In this document: positions 43,840-52,730 of the stretch, one piece after another
How the letters are laid out: the number at the start of each line of letters is the position of its first letter
How positions within the stretch are numbered: position 1 is the stretch's first letter
Origin: Streptomyces diastatochromogenes
GTDB taxonomy: Bacteria > Actinomycetota > Actinomycetes > Streptomycetales > Streptomycetaceae
Direction of reading: 5' to 3'
Length of the DNA stretch: 64,000 nucleotides
Assembly: GCF_002242805.1 (NCBI RefSeq)
Contig: NZ_MCGQ01000007.1
Coordinates: forward strand, 248,001 to 312,000
The notes under the pieces: model-generated
Told to the model about the DNA's origin: nothing
What the model saw: only the letters and a program-made list of their open reading frames with translations
Databases searched by the model: none
Made by a program: the position numbers and the translations under genes

Positions 43840-45384
43840 CTACTGAAGCGGACCGGTGACCGTCTCCGCGGCGGCGACCAGGTGACCCGCGCGCACGAAG
43901 GCGTCCGCGGCGGCCAGGTCGGGCGCCAGGAACCGGTCCGGGCCGGGACCCTGCACACCGGCCGCGCGCACGGCCTCGATCACGGCCTGCGAGGCGGGCG
44001 CCGGGGTCAGGCCCTCGCGCAGCTCGATGCCGCGGGTGGCGGCGTACAGCTCGACGGCGATGATCCGGGTGAGGTTGTCGACGGCGGTGCGCAGCTTGCG
44101 CGCGGCCGACCAGCCCATGGACACATGGTCCTCCTGCATGGCGGAGGACGGGATGGAGTCCGCGGAGGCCGGTACGGCCAGCCGCTTCATCTCGCTGACC
44201 AGGGCGGCCTGCGTGTACTGGGCGATCATCAGCCCGGAGTCGACACCCGCGTCGTCGGCGAGGAACGGCGGCAGCCCGTGGCTGCGGTTCTTGTCCAGCA
44301 GCCGGTCGGTGCGGCGCTCGGCGATGGAGCCGAGGTCGGCGGCGGCGATGGCGAGGAAGTCCAGGACGTAGGCCACGGGGGCGCCGTGGAAGTTGCCGTT
44401 GGACTCGACGCGGCCGTCGGGCAGCACGACGGGGTTGTCGACGGCGGAGGCGAGTTCCCGCTCGGCGACGAGGCGGGCGTACGCGAGGGTGTCCCGGCCG
44501 GCACCGGCGACCTGCGGGGCGCAGCGCACCGAGTAGGCGTCCTGGACGCGGGGCGCGTCGTCCTGGTGGTGCCCGGTGAGCCCGGAGCCCTTGAGGACGG
44601 CGAGCATGTTGGCGGCGGACGCGCCCTGCCCCGGGTGCGGCCGGATGGCGTGCAGCTCGGGCGCGAGGACCTTGTCCGTGCCGAGCAGCGCCTCCATGCT
44701 GAGGGCGGCGGTGATGTCGGCGGACTTGTACAGGGCGTCCAGGTCGGCGAGGGCCATGACCAGCATGCCGAGCATGCCGTCGGTGCCGTTGAGGAGGGCG
44801 AGGCCCTCCTTCTCGCGCAGCTCGACGGGCTGGATCCCGTGCTCGGCGAGCAGCTCGCCGGCGGGCCGGACGCTGCCGTCGGGACCCTCGGCCTCCCCTT
44901 CGCCCATCAGGGTGAGGGCGCAGTGGGAGAGCGGGGCCAGGTCGCCGGAGCAGCCGAGGGAGCCGTACTCGTGCACGACCGGGGTGATCCCGGCGTTCAG
45001 CACGTCGGCCATGGTCTGCGCGACCTCGGGCCGCACACCCGTGTGTCCCGAGCAGACGGTCTTGAGCCGCAGGAACATCAGGGCCCGTACGACCTCACGC
45101 TCGACCCGCGGGCCCATGCCGGCGGCGTGCGAGCGGACGATGTTGCGCTGCAGCTGGGCGCGCAGTTCCTGGCTGATGTGCCGGGTCGCCAGGGCTCCGA
45201 AACCGGTGGAGACGCCGTAGACCGGGTCCGGCTTGGCCGCCAGGGCGTCCACGATCTCCCGGGCCGCCGCGAGGGCCGCCACCGCCTCCGCCGACAGCTC
45301 GATCCGGGCGCCGCCGCGCGCCACGGCGAGAACGTCGGACGCGGTGACACCGGACGTCCCCACCACCACAGTGTGCATATCCAT
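43840..45384 (-). CDS. hutH: Histidine ammonia-lyase HutH
   Basis: 514 residues (512 from ATG 45378). MIO lyase: YGVSTGFGAL near 58, the cofactor triad in GSLGCSGDLAPLSH near 150, and FHGAP. The triad reads Cys-Ser-Gly where Ala-Ser-Gly is canonical. It deaminates histidine to trans-urocanate, the first step of the Hut pathway. No ribosome site precedes the start; the promoter is placed so that the transcript begins at the ATG. No other hut gene is adjacent, as from memory in S. coelicolor. Confidence 0.95.
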   Translation of the reverse strand: MDMHTVVVGTSGVTASDVLAVARGGARIELSAEAVAALAAAREIVDALAAKPDPVYGVSTGFGALATRHISQELRAQLQRNIVRSHAAGMGPRVEREVVRALMFLRLKTVCSGHTGVRPEVAQTMADVLNAGITPVVHEYGSLGCSGDLAPLSHCALTLMGEGEAEGPDGSVRPAGELLAEHGIQPVELREKEGLALLNGTDGMLGMLVMALADLDALYKSADITAALSMEALLGTDKVLAPELHAIRPHPGQGASAANMLAVLKGSGLTGHHQDDAPRVQDAYSVRCAPQVAGAGRDTLAYARLVAERELASAVDNPVVLPDGRVESNGNFHGAPVAYVLDFLAIAAADLGSIAERRTDRLLDKNRSHGLPPFLADDAGVDSGLMIAQYTQAALVSEMKRLAVPASADSIPSSAMQEDHVSMGWSAARKLRTAVDNLTRIIAVELYAATRGIELREGLTPAPASQAVIEAVRAAGVQGPGPDRFLAPDLAAADAFVRAGHLVAAAETVTGPLQ

Positions 45385-45391
45385 ATTCAGG

Positions 45392-45420
45392 AGCGTACGC
45401 ATTGAATGCGTTGATGTCAC
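45392..45420 (-). promoter_or_regulatory. hutH leaderless promoter with palindromic operator
   Basis: On the minus strand GTGACA (45415-45420), 17-nt spacer, TACGCT (45392-45397), then seven bases to ATG 45384. The perfect 15-bp palindrome ACGCATT-G-AATGCGT (45397-45411) fills the spacer and touches the -10, a repressor-like position. Confidence 0.6.
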
Positions 45421-45442
45421 TAGTGGGGGACAGGAGTGACCC

Positions 45443-46630
45443 TTACCGATCCGTGTGCTTCGCCTCACGGTCGGCCCCGGGCGGCCGGCGCCCGCGGAAG
45501 CGCCGCCGCTCGCCGTACTCGGCCCGCTCGGGCGTCGGCTCGTCGGCGAGGCGTACGACGGGGTCGTCCGGCCCCTCCCGGCCCGCGACCACCGGCCGGT
45601 CCGCGCGCATGGCCTTGGCCCGGTACTGGGCGGCGTCGGCCAGCCGGAACAGCCGCCGGGCCGAGGGCACCGGCCCGATGGCGTCCTCGGTCGAGGCGAC
45701 CCCGCACGCCACCCCCTCCCCCAGCTCCAACTCGGCGGCCCTGCGGCACAGTTCGTCCGCCGCCTTGACCACCTCGTCGGCGGGCGGACCCACCGCCAGC
45801 AGACAGAACTCGTCTCCGCCGAGCCGCGCCGCGAGCGCGCCCGGCACCATCGCCCCGCACAGCGACAGCACCGAGCCGAACCGCTCCAGCAGCCGGTCCC
45901 CGACCGCGTGCCCGAGGGTGTCGTTGACCCGCTTGAGCCCATTGAGGTCACAGACGACGAGGCTGACGACCGCGCCGTCCGCGCGATGCCGCTCTACGGC
46001 CTCCTCCAGGCGTACATCCACGGCACGTCGGTTGGCGAGGCCGGTGAGGGCGTCGGTGAACGCGAGCCGGCGGGCCTCCTCCAGCCGCTCGGTCTGCGCG
46101 ATGCCCGCGGCGACGACGGCGGCCAGGACCGTGGCGAAGTCGGCGTCCGCCCGCCCGAACACGGGCGCGCCGGCCGCGCGGGCGACATACAGCTCGCCCC
46201 AGGCCCTGCCGTGCAGCACGACGGGCGCGACCAGGCAGCAGCCGCGGCCCCTGCGGCGCAGGGCGGCGACCCGGTGGTGGTGGTAGCCGGGGGTGCCGGC
46301 CGCCGTGCCTTCGGCGGTCTCCACCCAGGCGTTCGGCTCGCCCCCGCCCGCCCAGCGCTCGTGCAGGAACTCGGTGATCTCCGGGAACTGGTGCACCGGA
46401 TAGGACTCGGCCTCCGGGAACTCCTCCTCGTCCGGGCGGCGCTCCCCCACGTTCACGAGCACCCGCAGCCGCCCCAGCTCCCGCTCCCACACCGACAGCG
46501 CGCCGAAGCTCCCGTCCAGCGCCCGGCACGCACCGAGCGCGGCGGCCCGCCACGACTCCCGCGGGGTGTGCGCCGCCGCCATCCCCTGAGCCAGCGCCAC
46601 CACAGCGGCGAACCGCTTGTCGTCACCCAT
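45443..46630 (-). CDS. GAF-GGDEF diguanylate cyclase
   Basis: 395 residues. N-terminal GAF-like sensor (about 10-180) and a GGDEF domain (190-355) with DALTGLANRR and the intact active-site loop LGGDEF. The RxxD inhibitory site is not evident. It would make cyclic di-GMP, which controls development through BldD in Streptomyces. The C-terminal tail is Arg/Glu-rich. From memory a GAF-GGDEF protein (CdgE) is known in streptomycetes, identity not claimed. Confidence 0.9.
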   Translation of the reverse strand: MGDDKRFAAVVALAQGMAAAHTPRESWRAAALGACRALDGSFGALSVWERELGRLRVLVNVGERRPDEEEFPEAESYPVHQFPEITEFLHERWAGGGEPNAWVETAEGTAAGTPGYHHHRVAALRRRGRGCCLVAPVVLHGRAWGELYVARAAGAPVFGRADADFATVLAAVVAAGIAQTERLEEARRLAFTDALTGLANRRAVDVRLEEAVERHRADGAVVSLVVCDLNGLKRVNDTLGHAVGDRLLERFGSVLSLCGAMVPGALAARLGGDEFCLLAVGPPADEVVKAADELCRRAAELELGEGVACGVASTEDAIGPVPSARRLFRLADAAQYRAKAMRADRPVVAGREGPDDPVVRLADEPTPERAEYGERRRFRGRRPPGADREAKHTDR

Positions 46631-46693
46631 TACCCCAGGTTAGGGAGAAATAGACCAATTCGGGACATTGGTACGGCGAACAGGTGGACAGAG

Positions 46694-46745
46694 CTGCCCG
46701 CGTGCCGCCGCAGCTGCGGGCAGTCGTGCCGCTAGGGGCGGCACG
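46694..46745. repeat. Double-hairpin dispersed intergenic element
   Basis: Two adjacent perfect hairpins: CTGCCCGC/GCGGGCAG (46694-46701, 46716-46723) and CGTGCCGC/GCGGCACG with a 5-nt loop (46725-46745). From memory, this CTGCGGGCAGTCGTGCCGC sequence is a frequent Streptomyces intergenic motif. It occupies the 241-bp gap between the GGDEF and enoyl-CoA hydratase genes, which holds nothing else visible. Confidence 0.6.
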
Positions 46746-46871
46746 GGTGGGCGCAGCGGCACCCCGCAAGCGCGGGCAAGCGACCCAACCCCCGGCCAGC
46801 TACGACGCCGGGCGACCTACAAGCACGCCCCGGCCCGCCGCAGCACCGGCAACTCAGAAACGCGCCCCACT

Positions 46872-47666
46872 TCACTCCCCCGGCCACTCCGGCTTCCGCT
46901 TCTCGTTGAACGCGGCCACCCCCTCCGCCCGGTCCCCCGAGAACGCCACCGACCGCCACGCCGCGTCCTCGACCTCAAGACCGGCCCGCAGATCCAGCCC
47001 GTGCCCCAGCCGCAGCGCCCGCTTCGCCGCCCGCAGCCCCACCGGCGAGTTCCCGGCGATCCGCGCCCCCAGCGCCAGCGCCTCCTCGCGGTCCCGCCCC
47101 TCTTCCACCAACTGGTCCACCAGCCCCAGCTCGGCGGCCTCCGCCGCCTCCAGCCGCCGCGCCGAGAAAATCAGCTCGGCCGCCCGGGCCGCCCCGACCC
47201 GCCGTGGCAGCAGCTGCGTGCCGCCACCCCCCGGAATCACCCCCACGGACACCTCCGGCAGCCCCACCACCGCCGTACGGTCCGCGACGATCAGGTCGCA
47301 GGACAGGGCCAGCTCGAAACCGCCGCCCAGGGCGAAGCCGTGCACGGCCGCGATCGTCGGCATGGGCAGCTCCAGCACCCCGGTGTACGCCCCACGCGCC
47401 ACCGGCCGCTGCCGCATCAGGTCCGCGTCACTGAACGAGTTCCGCTCCTTCAGATCGGCCCCCACACAGAAGGCCCGCTCATGGGACGAGGTCAGGACGA
47501 CCACCCGCGCATCCCGGTCACTACCCAGCGCCGTACACGCGGCCGCGAGGGAACGGGCCATCTCCGTCGAGACGGCGTTCATGGCCTTGGGCCGGTCCAG
47601 CACCAGCTCCGCCACATGCCCGTGCCGCCGCACCAGCACGAACTCCCCGAACCGCTCCTCGCTCAT
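46872..47666 (-). CDS. Enoyl-CoA hydratase/isomerase family protein
   Basis: 264 residues, crotonase fold. Oxyanion-hole segments SSHERAFCVGADLKE and HGFALGGGFELALSCDL, and the catalytic region LPEVSVGVIPGGGGTQLLPR. Hydrates trans-2-enoyl-CoA in beta-oxidation or amino-acid breakdown; the glutamate after PEV matches the hydratase role. Solitary gene. Confidence 0.92.
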   Translation of the reverse strand: MSEERFGEFVLVRRHGHVAELVLDRPKAMNAVSTEMARSLAAACTALGSDRDARVVVLTSSHERAFCVGADLKERNSFSDADLMRQRPVARGAYTGVLELPMPTIAAVHGFALGGGFELALSCDLIVADRTAVVGLPEVSVGVIPGGGGTQLLPRRVGAARAAELIFSARRLEAAEAAELGLVDQLVEEGRDREEALALGARIAGNSPVGLRAAKRALRLGHGLDLRAGLEVEDAAWRSVAFSGDRAEGVAAFNEKRKPEWPGE

Positions 47667-47869
47667 GACACCCTCCGGTTAACGCGGGTTAACTCACTGT
47701 CGGCCCGATCATCGCAGCCGTACCCCGCCCCGGGAAAGAGCCGCCCCCGCCCGCTGTTCTACGCCCGTTCGAGTGACATCCCACCCGTCTCACCCCACAC
47801 CGCCCACAGGAGCGCATAGCGTGCGCTCCGCCACGGCGCGCCCGGGGCGCGCGGCGGGGAGGAAACCTC

Positions 47870-48550
47870 ATGACACCGATATCTGCACAGCCCAGCACGG
47901 CCGAAACAGACCAGCAGGCCGAGCCGGCCGAGACGGCGCACCCGGTCCTGACCGGCATCCGGCGCGGCCGGCACCGCAAGCCCCGCCCCCGCAAGGTGCT
48001 GATGGCCGCGGGCGGCCTGGCCCTGGCCGCCGGAGTCCTGAGCCTGGTCCACGTGGCCCCGGAGTCCGGGGTGGGCGCCCCGGGCACGGCGGAGGCCGAG
48101 CCGCGCCTGGACCCGGGCGGCACCACCGAGCACGCGCCCGAGACGGCGGCCACCGACGGCACCGCCCCCACGGCCCTGCCCTCGGCCACCTCGGTCATGG
48201 GCGGAGTGAGCGCGGTCCCCACGACCACAGCCACCACCGCACCCACCCCGTCGGCCACGCCCACGACGCTCCCCGGCAGTACGGACATCCCGACCACGAT
48301 CCCGACCGGCGCCCCGCAGCCGACGAGCACCCCGTCCACGACGGCCCCCCGCCCGTCGCCCACGACACCCACGCCCACCCGGACCCCCACGCCGACGCCC
48401 AGCCACAGCACACCCGCACCCGAGCCGGGCGGGGTGTGCGTACCGGTGATCAGCCTGTGCGTGGACCTACCGGGGGCCCGGCAGGACAAAGGACCTCAAG
48501 GACTTCAAGGACTTCAAGGACTTCAAGGACTTCAAGGACGTCAGGACTGA
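47870..48550 (+). CDS. Thr/Pro-rich single-pass membrane protein with C-terminal GLQ repeat
   Basis: 226 residues, family unknown. Basic N-terminus (RRGRHRKPRPRK), one membrane helix (VLMAAGGLALAAGVLSLV), a long Thr/Pro/Ser-rich outer stalk, a short Cys pair (CVPVISLC) and a tail of GLQ triplets made by 9-bp repeats. The stalk is typical of O-glycosylated wall-spanning regions. Its last 10 bases overlap the 3' end of cya on the other strand. Confidence 0.72.
   Translation: MTPISAQPSTAETDQQAEPAETAHPVLTGIRRGRHRKPRPRKVLMAAGGLALAAGVLSLVHVAPESGVGAPGTAEAEPRLDPGGTTEHAPETAATDGTAPTALPSATSVMGGVSAVPTTTATTAPTPSATPTTLPGSTDIPTTIPTGAPQPTSTPSTTAPRPSPTTPTPTRTPTPTPSHSTPAPEPGGVCVPVISLCVDLPGARQDKGPQGLQGLQGLQGLQGRQD
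48491..48539 (+). repeat. 9-bp tandem repeat in the 3' end of a coding region
   Basis: GGACTTCAA-type unit in about five near-identical copies (first GGACCTCAA), in frame as Gly-Leu-Gln. Nearly perfect identity suggests a variable-number repeat. Confidence 0.85.
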
Positions 48551-49647
48551 CCGTCGCGGCGGTTGAGCAGCCACGGCTCGACCACGCCGAGCCCGCGCAC
48601 CGGCCGCTGCCACATCGGCTGGAGCCCGAAGCGGTACCGGGGCGGCTCCTCGCCCTCCTTCTCGGCGGCGGCAGCGGCCTCGGCCGCCTCTGCCTCCGAG
48701 GCGGGCGCCTCGGCGGTGCGGATCAGCTCCTCGGCGAAGGCGCTGTCGACGAGCACGGCATCGCGCGGGGCTATCGAGGTCAGCCGGGAGGCCAGGTTGA
48801 CGGTCGTACCGAAGACATCACCCATCCGGGTGGTCACCGTGCCGAACGCCATGCCCACCCGCAGCTCGGGCATCGTCTCGTCGTTGGCCATCGTCTCGAC
48901 CAGCCGCAGGGCGATGTCCGCGGCCGTACCCGCGTCGTCGGCGGCGTACAGCACCTCGTCACCGAGGGTCTTGATGAGCCGCCCGCCCCGAGCTGCCACG
49001 AGGTCCGCGGCGGTGGTCTCGAAGGCCTCGACCAGCTCGCCCAGCTCCTCCTCCTCCATCCGCCGGGTCAGCCGCGTGAACCCGACGAGGTCGGCGAAGC
49101 CGACGGCCAGCCGCCGGTCGACCATCTCCTCGTCGTCGCCGGTCTGCACGACCCGGCCGGCCGAGGCGGCGAGCTGGCGGCGCCACACATAGACCAGGAA
49201 CTCCTCCAGCTCGGGCAGGAGCAGCTCGACGATCGGGTACGTCACCTCGGTGCGGGTCATGCCCGGCTCGGGGGGCTCGGTCAGGCCCTCCAGGAAGGAG
49301 TCCATCTGCCATTCGGCCAGTCGGGCGGTGGTCTGCCCGGTGGACCGGGCCACCTGGACGGCCATGGCCTCGCTGAGCAGCCCCGCCTCCACGAGGCCGG
49401 CGAGGCGGCGCAGGGCCAGTACGTCGGCCTCGGTCAGCGCCTTCGCCTGGCCGATGTCGGCGAAGCCCATGGCCCGCCAGAAGCGGGAGGCCAACTCCAT
49501 GGAGACACCGGCGCTGCGGGCCGCCTGGAAGGGGGTGTAACGGCGCTCCGCACCCAGGATGAGGTGTTCGAGACGCAGCGCGAGCGGGTCCTCGCCGGAG
49601 TCGGCGGCCTGCGGGTCCGCTCCGGAGCCCGTGTCGTCGACGGTCAC
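48541..49647 (-). CDS. cya: Class III adenylate cyclase
   Basis: 368 residues. N-terminal helical domain with a MerR/HTH-like stretch (FQAARSAGVSMELASRFWRAMGF) and then a CHD cyclase domain (about 175-300) with metal Asp in FADLVGFT and the second metal motif LIKTLGDEVLYA. Makes cAMP. From memory this is the single adenylate cyclase (SCO4928 type) needed for normal germination and development in S. coelicolor. An acidic Ala/Glu-rich stretch (EAEAAEAAAAAEKEGE) precedes the C-terminus. Confidence 0.92.
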   Translation of the reverse strand: MTVDDTGSGADPQAADSGEDPLALRLEHLILGAERRYTPFQAARSAGVSMELASRFWRAMGFADIGQAKALTEADVLALRRLAGLVEAGLLSEAMAVQVARSTGQTTARLAEWQMDSFLEGLTEPPEPGMTRTEVTYPIVELLLPELEEFLVYVWRRQLAASAGRVVQTGDDEEMVDRRLAVGFADLVGFTRLTRRMEEEELGELVEAFETTAADLVAARGGRLIKTLGDEVLYAADDAGTAADIALRLVETMANDETMPELRVGMAFGTVTTRMGDVFGTTVNLASRLTSIAPRDAVLVDSAFAEELIRTAEAPASEAEAAEAAAAAEKEGEEPPRYRFGLQPMWQRPVRGLGVVEPWLLNRRDGQS

Positions 49648-49815
49648 GCCAGCTGCCCTTCCGATCTGTCACGGTCAGATATCGACCGGCCTCAACTCTA
49701 CGGCAGGTGTGCGCCAGCTCACTCCGTTGGGTTCGGCCGACAGTGCCTTGGCGCTCCGCTGGTTGGGCGCGCGGTGTCTCGGGCCTGGGCTGGTCGGGCG
49801 CCCGGTGCCGCGGTG

Positions 49816-49880
49816 GCCGCCCCGGGGGCTCCGCCCCCGGCCCCCCGTCCTCGCCCACCCACCACCCGACTCGGTCGGCT
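49816..49880. repeat. Dispersed intergenic element, copy 1 (inverted relative to 61034)
   Basis: Contains the hairpin CCGGGGGC-TCC-GCCCCCGG (49822-49840), a linker CCCACCCACC and the palindrome CCGAC-TCG-GTCGG. Its reverse complement matches 61034-61096 over about 60 bp with only a few differences. It runs into the tandem array. Confidence 0.75.
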
Positions 49881-50112
49881 CAGAAGTCACCCGCCCGACT
49901 CGGTCGGCGCGAAGACCACCCGCCCGACTCGGTCCGCCCGGAGCCACTCGCCTGACCCGGTCGGCTCGAAGATCACCCGTTCGACCCGGTCCGCCCGGAG
50001 CCACCCGTCCGACCCGGTCGGTTCGAAGACCACCCGCCTGACCCGATCCGCTCGAAGATCACCCGCCCGACCCGGTCCGCCCGGAAGCCACCCGCCCGAC
50101 CCGGTCCGCTCG
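49862..50112. repeat. Nine-unit degenerate tandem array of 28-29 bp
   Basis: Each unit has the form ACCCGCCCGACYCGGTCSG followed by CTCGAAGATC or CCCGGAGCC tails in rough alternation. Each core CCGACYCGGTCSG is a near-palindrome able to form a short hairpin. The array occupies most of the 491-bp gap between cya (49647) and birA (50139) and ends in a run of ten C and a CA repeat. Any coding on either strand is repeat-derived. No gene seen in this gap. Confidence 0.85.
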
Positions 50113-50138
50113 CCCCCCCCCCACACACACAGCGAACC

Positions 50139-50999
50139 TCACACCGGTCGCAAGTGCACGACGTCGCCCGCCCCGACCGGCTCCTGTACCCCGGCCTCCG
50201 TGGCGATGACCAGGCGGCCGTCGCCGTCGATCGCCACGGCCTCGCCCACGACCGTGCGGTCGCCGGGCAGCTCGGCTCGTACCTTGCGGCCCAGCGTCGC
50301 GCAGCCCGCCGCGTACGTCTCCTGCAGGCCGCTCGCGACCGGATCGCCGCCCGCCGCCCGCCAGCGCCCGTACCAGTCCTCCAGCGCGCGCAGGACCCCG
50401 CGGAGCAAGGTGTCGCGGTCCGTGCTCACCGCGTTGGCCAGCGCGAGCGATCCCGCCTGCGGTACGGGCAGTTCCGCCTCGCGCAGGGTGACGTTGATGC
50501 CGACGCCGATGACCACGCCGTCGGTCCCGGCCCGTTCCGCGAGGATGCCGCCGGCCTTGCGCTCCTCGCCGCCGACGGTCACCAGCAGGTCGTTGGGCCA
50601 CTTGAGTGCCGTGTCCACCCCGGCCGCCTTGGACAGGCCGGTCGCCACGGCCACGCCGGTGAGCAGCGGCAGCCAGCCCCAGCGGTCCACCGGGACCTCC
50701 GCGGGCCGCAGGAGGACCGAGAAGAACAGGCCCGAGCGGGCCGGCGCGGTCCACTGCCGCTCCAGCCGCCCCCGCCCCGCGGTCTGCTCCTCGGCGATCA
50801 GGACCGCGCCCTCCCCCGCCTTGCCCGCCACGGCCCGGGCCACGAGGTCGGAGTTGGTGGAGCCGGTGCGCTGGACCACGTCCAGTTCCGACCACAGACC
50901 CCCCTCCCGCACCAGGGCCCGCCGCAGCGCTGCGGCGTTCAGGGGCGGACGGTCCAGGTCGGACCAACGGCTGTCGTCTGATGCATTGTGCGGCGTCAT
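50139..50999 (-). CDS. birA: Biotin--[acetyl-CoA-carboxylase] ligase BirA
   Basis: 286 residues. Catalytic domain signatures GSTNSD, the ATP/biotin loop GRGRLERQW, KWPNDLLV and GVGINV, and a C-terminal SH3-like domain. No N-terminal helix-turn-helix, so it is a monofunctional ligase, not a repressor. It diverges from pccB by 111 bp, sensible since the carboxylase alpha subunit AccA2 is its substrate. ATG 50999 has AGGGTGA seven bases upstream; longer frames on this strand are shadows of pccB. Confidence 0.95.
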   Translation of the reverse strand: MTPHNASDDSRWSDLDRPPLNAAALRRALVREGGLWSELDVVQRTGSTNSDLVARAVAGKAGEGAVLIAEEQTAGRGRLERQWTAPARSGLFFSVLLRPAEVPVDRWGWLPLLTGVAVATGLSKAAGVDTALKWPNDLLVTVGGEERKAGGILAERAGTDGVVIGVGINVTLREAELPVPQAGSLALANAVSTDRDTLLRGVLRALEDWYGRWRAAGGDPVASGLQETYAAGCATLGRKVRAELPGDRTVVGEAVAIDGDGRLVIATEAGVQEPVGAGDVVHLRPV

Positions 51000-51110
51000 G
51001 CAAGTCACCCTAGGTGTGGGAAACGCCGCACTGCCGACACGAAGGCGCGCCACTACGCTACGGATGAGTAACCGTCCCCCCTTTTGAGCAGGCAGGGAGC
51101 CGCGATCCCG

Positions 51111-52706
51111 ATGTCCGAGCCGGAAGAGATCGACATTCACACGACCGCGGGCAAGCTCGCGGATCTGCAACGCCGTGTCCATGAGGCGACGCACGCCGGC
51201 TCGGAGCGCGCCGTCGAAAAGCAGCACAGCAAGGGCAAGCTGACGGCTCGTGAGCGCATCGAGCTGCTCCTCGACGAGGGATCCTTCGTCGAGCTGGACG
51301 AGTTCGCCCGCCACCGCTCCACCAACTTCGGCCTGGAGAAGAACCGCCCGTACGGCGACGGCGTCGTCACGGGCTACGGCACGGTCGACGGCCGCCCCGT
51401 CGCCGTGTTCTCCCAGGACTTCACGGTCTTCGGCGGCGCCCTGGGCGAGGTCTACGGCCAGAAGATCGTCAAGGTGATGGACTTCGCGCTGAAGACCGGC
51501 TGCCCGGTCATCGGCATCAACGACTCCGGCGGCGCCCGTATCCAGGAAGGCGTCGCCTCCCTCGGTGCGTACGGCGAGATCTTCCGCCGCAACACCCACG
51601 CCTCCGGTGTGATCCCGCAGATCAGCCTGGTCGTCGGCCCCTGTGCGGGCGGCGCGGTCTACTCCCCCGCGATCACCGACTTCACGGTCATGGTCGACCA
51701 GACCTCGCACATGTTCATCACCGGCCCGGACGTCATCAAGACCGTCACCGGCGAGGACGTCGGCTTCGAGGAGCTGGGCGGCGCCCGCACCCACAACGCC
51801 GTCTCCGGCGTGGCGCACCACATGGCCGGCGACGAGAAGGACGCCATCGAGTACGTCAAGCAGCTGCTGTCGTACCTGCCGTCCAACAACCTCAGCGAGG
51901 CCCCGGTCTTCCCGGAGGAGGCGGACCTCGCCGTCACCGCCGAGGACCTGGAGCTGGACACCCTGGTCCCGGACAGCGCCAACCAGCCGTACGACATCCG
52001 CACGGTGGTCGAACACGTCCTGGACGACGCCGAGTTCTTCGAGACGCAGGCGCTGTTCGCACCGAACATGGTCACCGGCTTCGGCCGGGTCGAGGGCCAC
52101 CCGGTCGGCATCGTCGCCAACCAGCCCATGCAGTTCGCGGGCTGCCTCGACATCGACGCGTCCGAGAAGGCGGCGCGCTTCGTGCGCACCTGCGACGCCT
52201 TCAACCTCCCGGTGCTCACCTTCGTGGACGTGCCGGGCTTCCTCCCGGGCGTCGACCAGGAGCACACCGGCATCATCCGCCGCGGCGCCAAGCTGATCTA
52301 CGCCTATGCCGAGGCCACCGTCCCCCTCATCACGGTCATCACCCGCAAGGCCTTCGGCGGCGCCTACGACGTCATGGGCTCCAAGCACCTGGGTGCCGAC
52401 CTCAACCTCGCCTGGCCGACCGCCCAGATCGCCGTCATGGGCGCCCAGGGCGCCGTCAACATCCTGCACCGCCGCACCATCGCCGAGGCGGAGGCGAGCG
52501 GCGAGGACCTCGAGGCGGTCCGCGCCCGGCTCATCCAGGAGTACGAGGACACCCTCCTCAACCCCTACATCGCGGCCGAGCGCGGCTACGTCGACGCGGT
52601 GATCATGCCGTCGGACACCCGCGGCCACATCGTCCGCGGCCTGCGTCAGCTGCGCACGAAGCGGGAATCCCTGCCTCCGAAGAAGCACGGCAACATCCCC
52701 CTCTAG
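51111..52706 (+). CDS. pccB: Propionyl-CoA carboxylase beta chain
   Basis: 531 residues, carboxyltransferase. Acyl-CoA side: [19 protein letters not shown]; carboxybiotin side with the Asp-containing [13 protein letters not shown] near 385, whose Asp selects propionyl- over acetyl-CoA in S. coelicolor PccB. Makes methylmalonyl-CoA with AccA2. The ATG at 51111 matches the family start; an upstream TTG at 51084 is in frame. The epsilon subunit gene follows at 25 nt. Confidence 0.95.
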   Translation: MSEPEEIDIHTTAGKLADLQRRVHEATHAGSERAVEKQHSKGKLTARERIELLLDEGSFVELDEFARHRSTNFGLEKNRPYGDGVVTGYGTVDGRPVAVFSQDFTVFGGALGEVYGQKIVKVMDFALKTGCPVIGINDSGGARIQEGVASLGAYGEIFRRNTHASGVIPQISLVVGPCAGGAVYSPAITDFTVMVDQTSHMFITGPDVIKTVTGEDVGFEELGGARTHNAVSGVAHHMAGDEKDAIEYVKQLLSYLPSNNLSEAPVFPEEADLAVTAEDLELDTLVPDSANQPYDIRTVVEHVLDDAEFFETQALFAPNMVTGFGRVEGHPVGIVANQPMQFAGCLDIDASEKAARFVRTCDAFNLPVLTFVDVPGFLPGVDQEHTGIIRRGAKLIYAYAEATVPLITVITRKAFGGAYDVMGSKHLGADLNLAWPTAQIAVMGAQGAVNILHRRTIAEAEASGEDLEAVRARLIQEYEDTLLNPYIAAERGYVDAVIMPSDTRGHIVRGLRQLRTKRESLPPKKHGNIPL

Positions 52707-52730
52707 GCCCCGCTGACCTTTGGAGCGGTC

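Noticed and set aside
45385..45951. N-terminal extension of the HutH reading frame to a 703-residue protein
   Set aside because: The extension is Arg/Ser-rich, overlaps the GGDEF gene and does not exist in HutH proteins; promoter and start fit ATG 45384.
49862..50112. CRISPR-like array
   Set aside because: The whole 28-29 bp unit repeats with drift and there are no unique spacers, leader or cas genes.
49675..50126. Peptide-repeat proteins encoded across the tandem array on both strands
   Set aside because: Open frames exist only because the repeat unit is stop-free; no start context and the same pattern appears in several frames.
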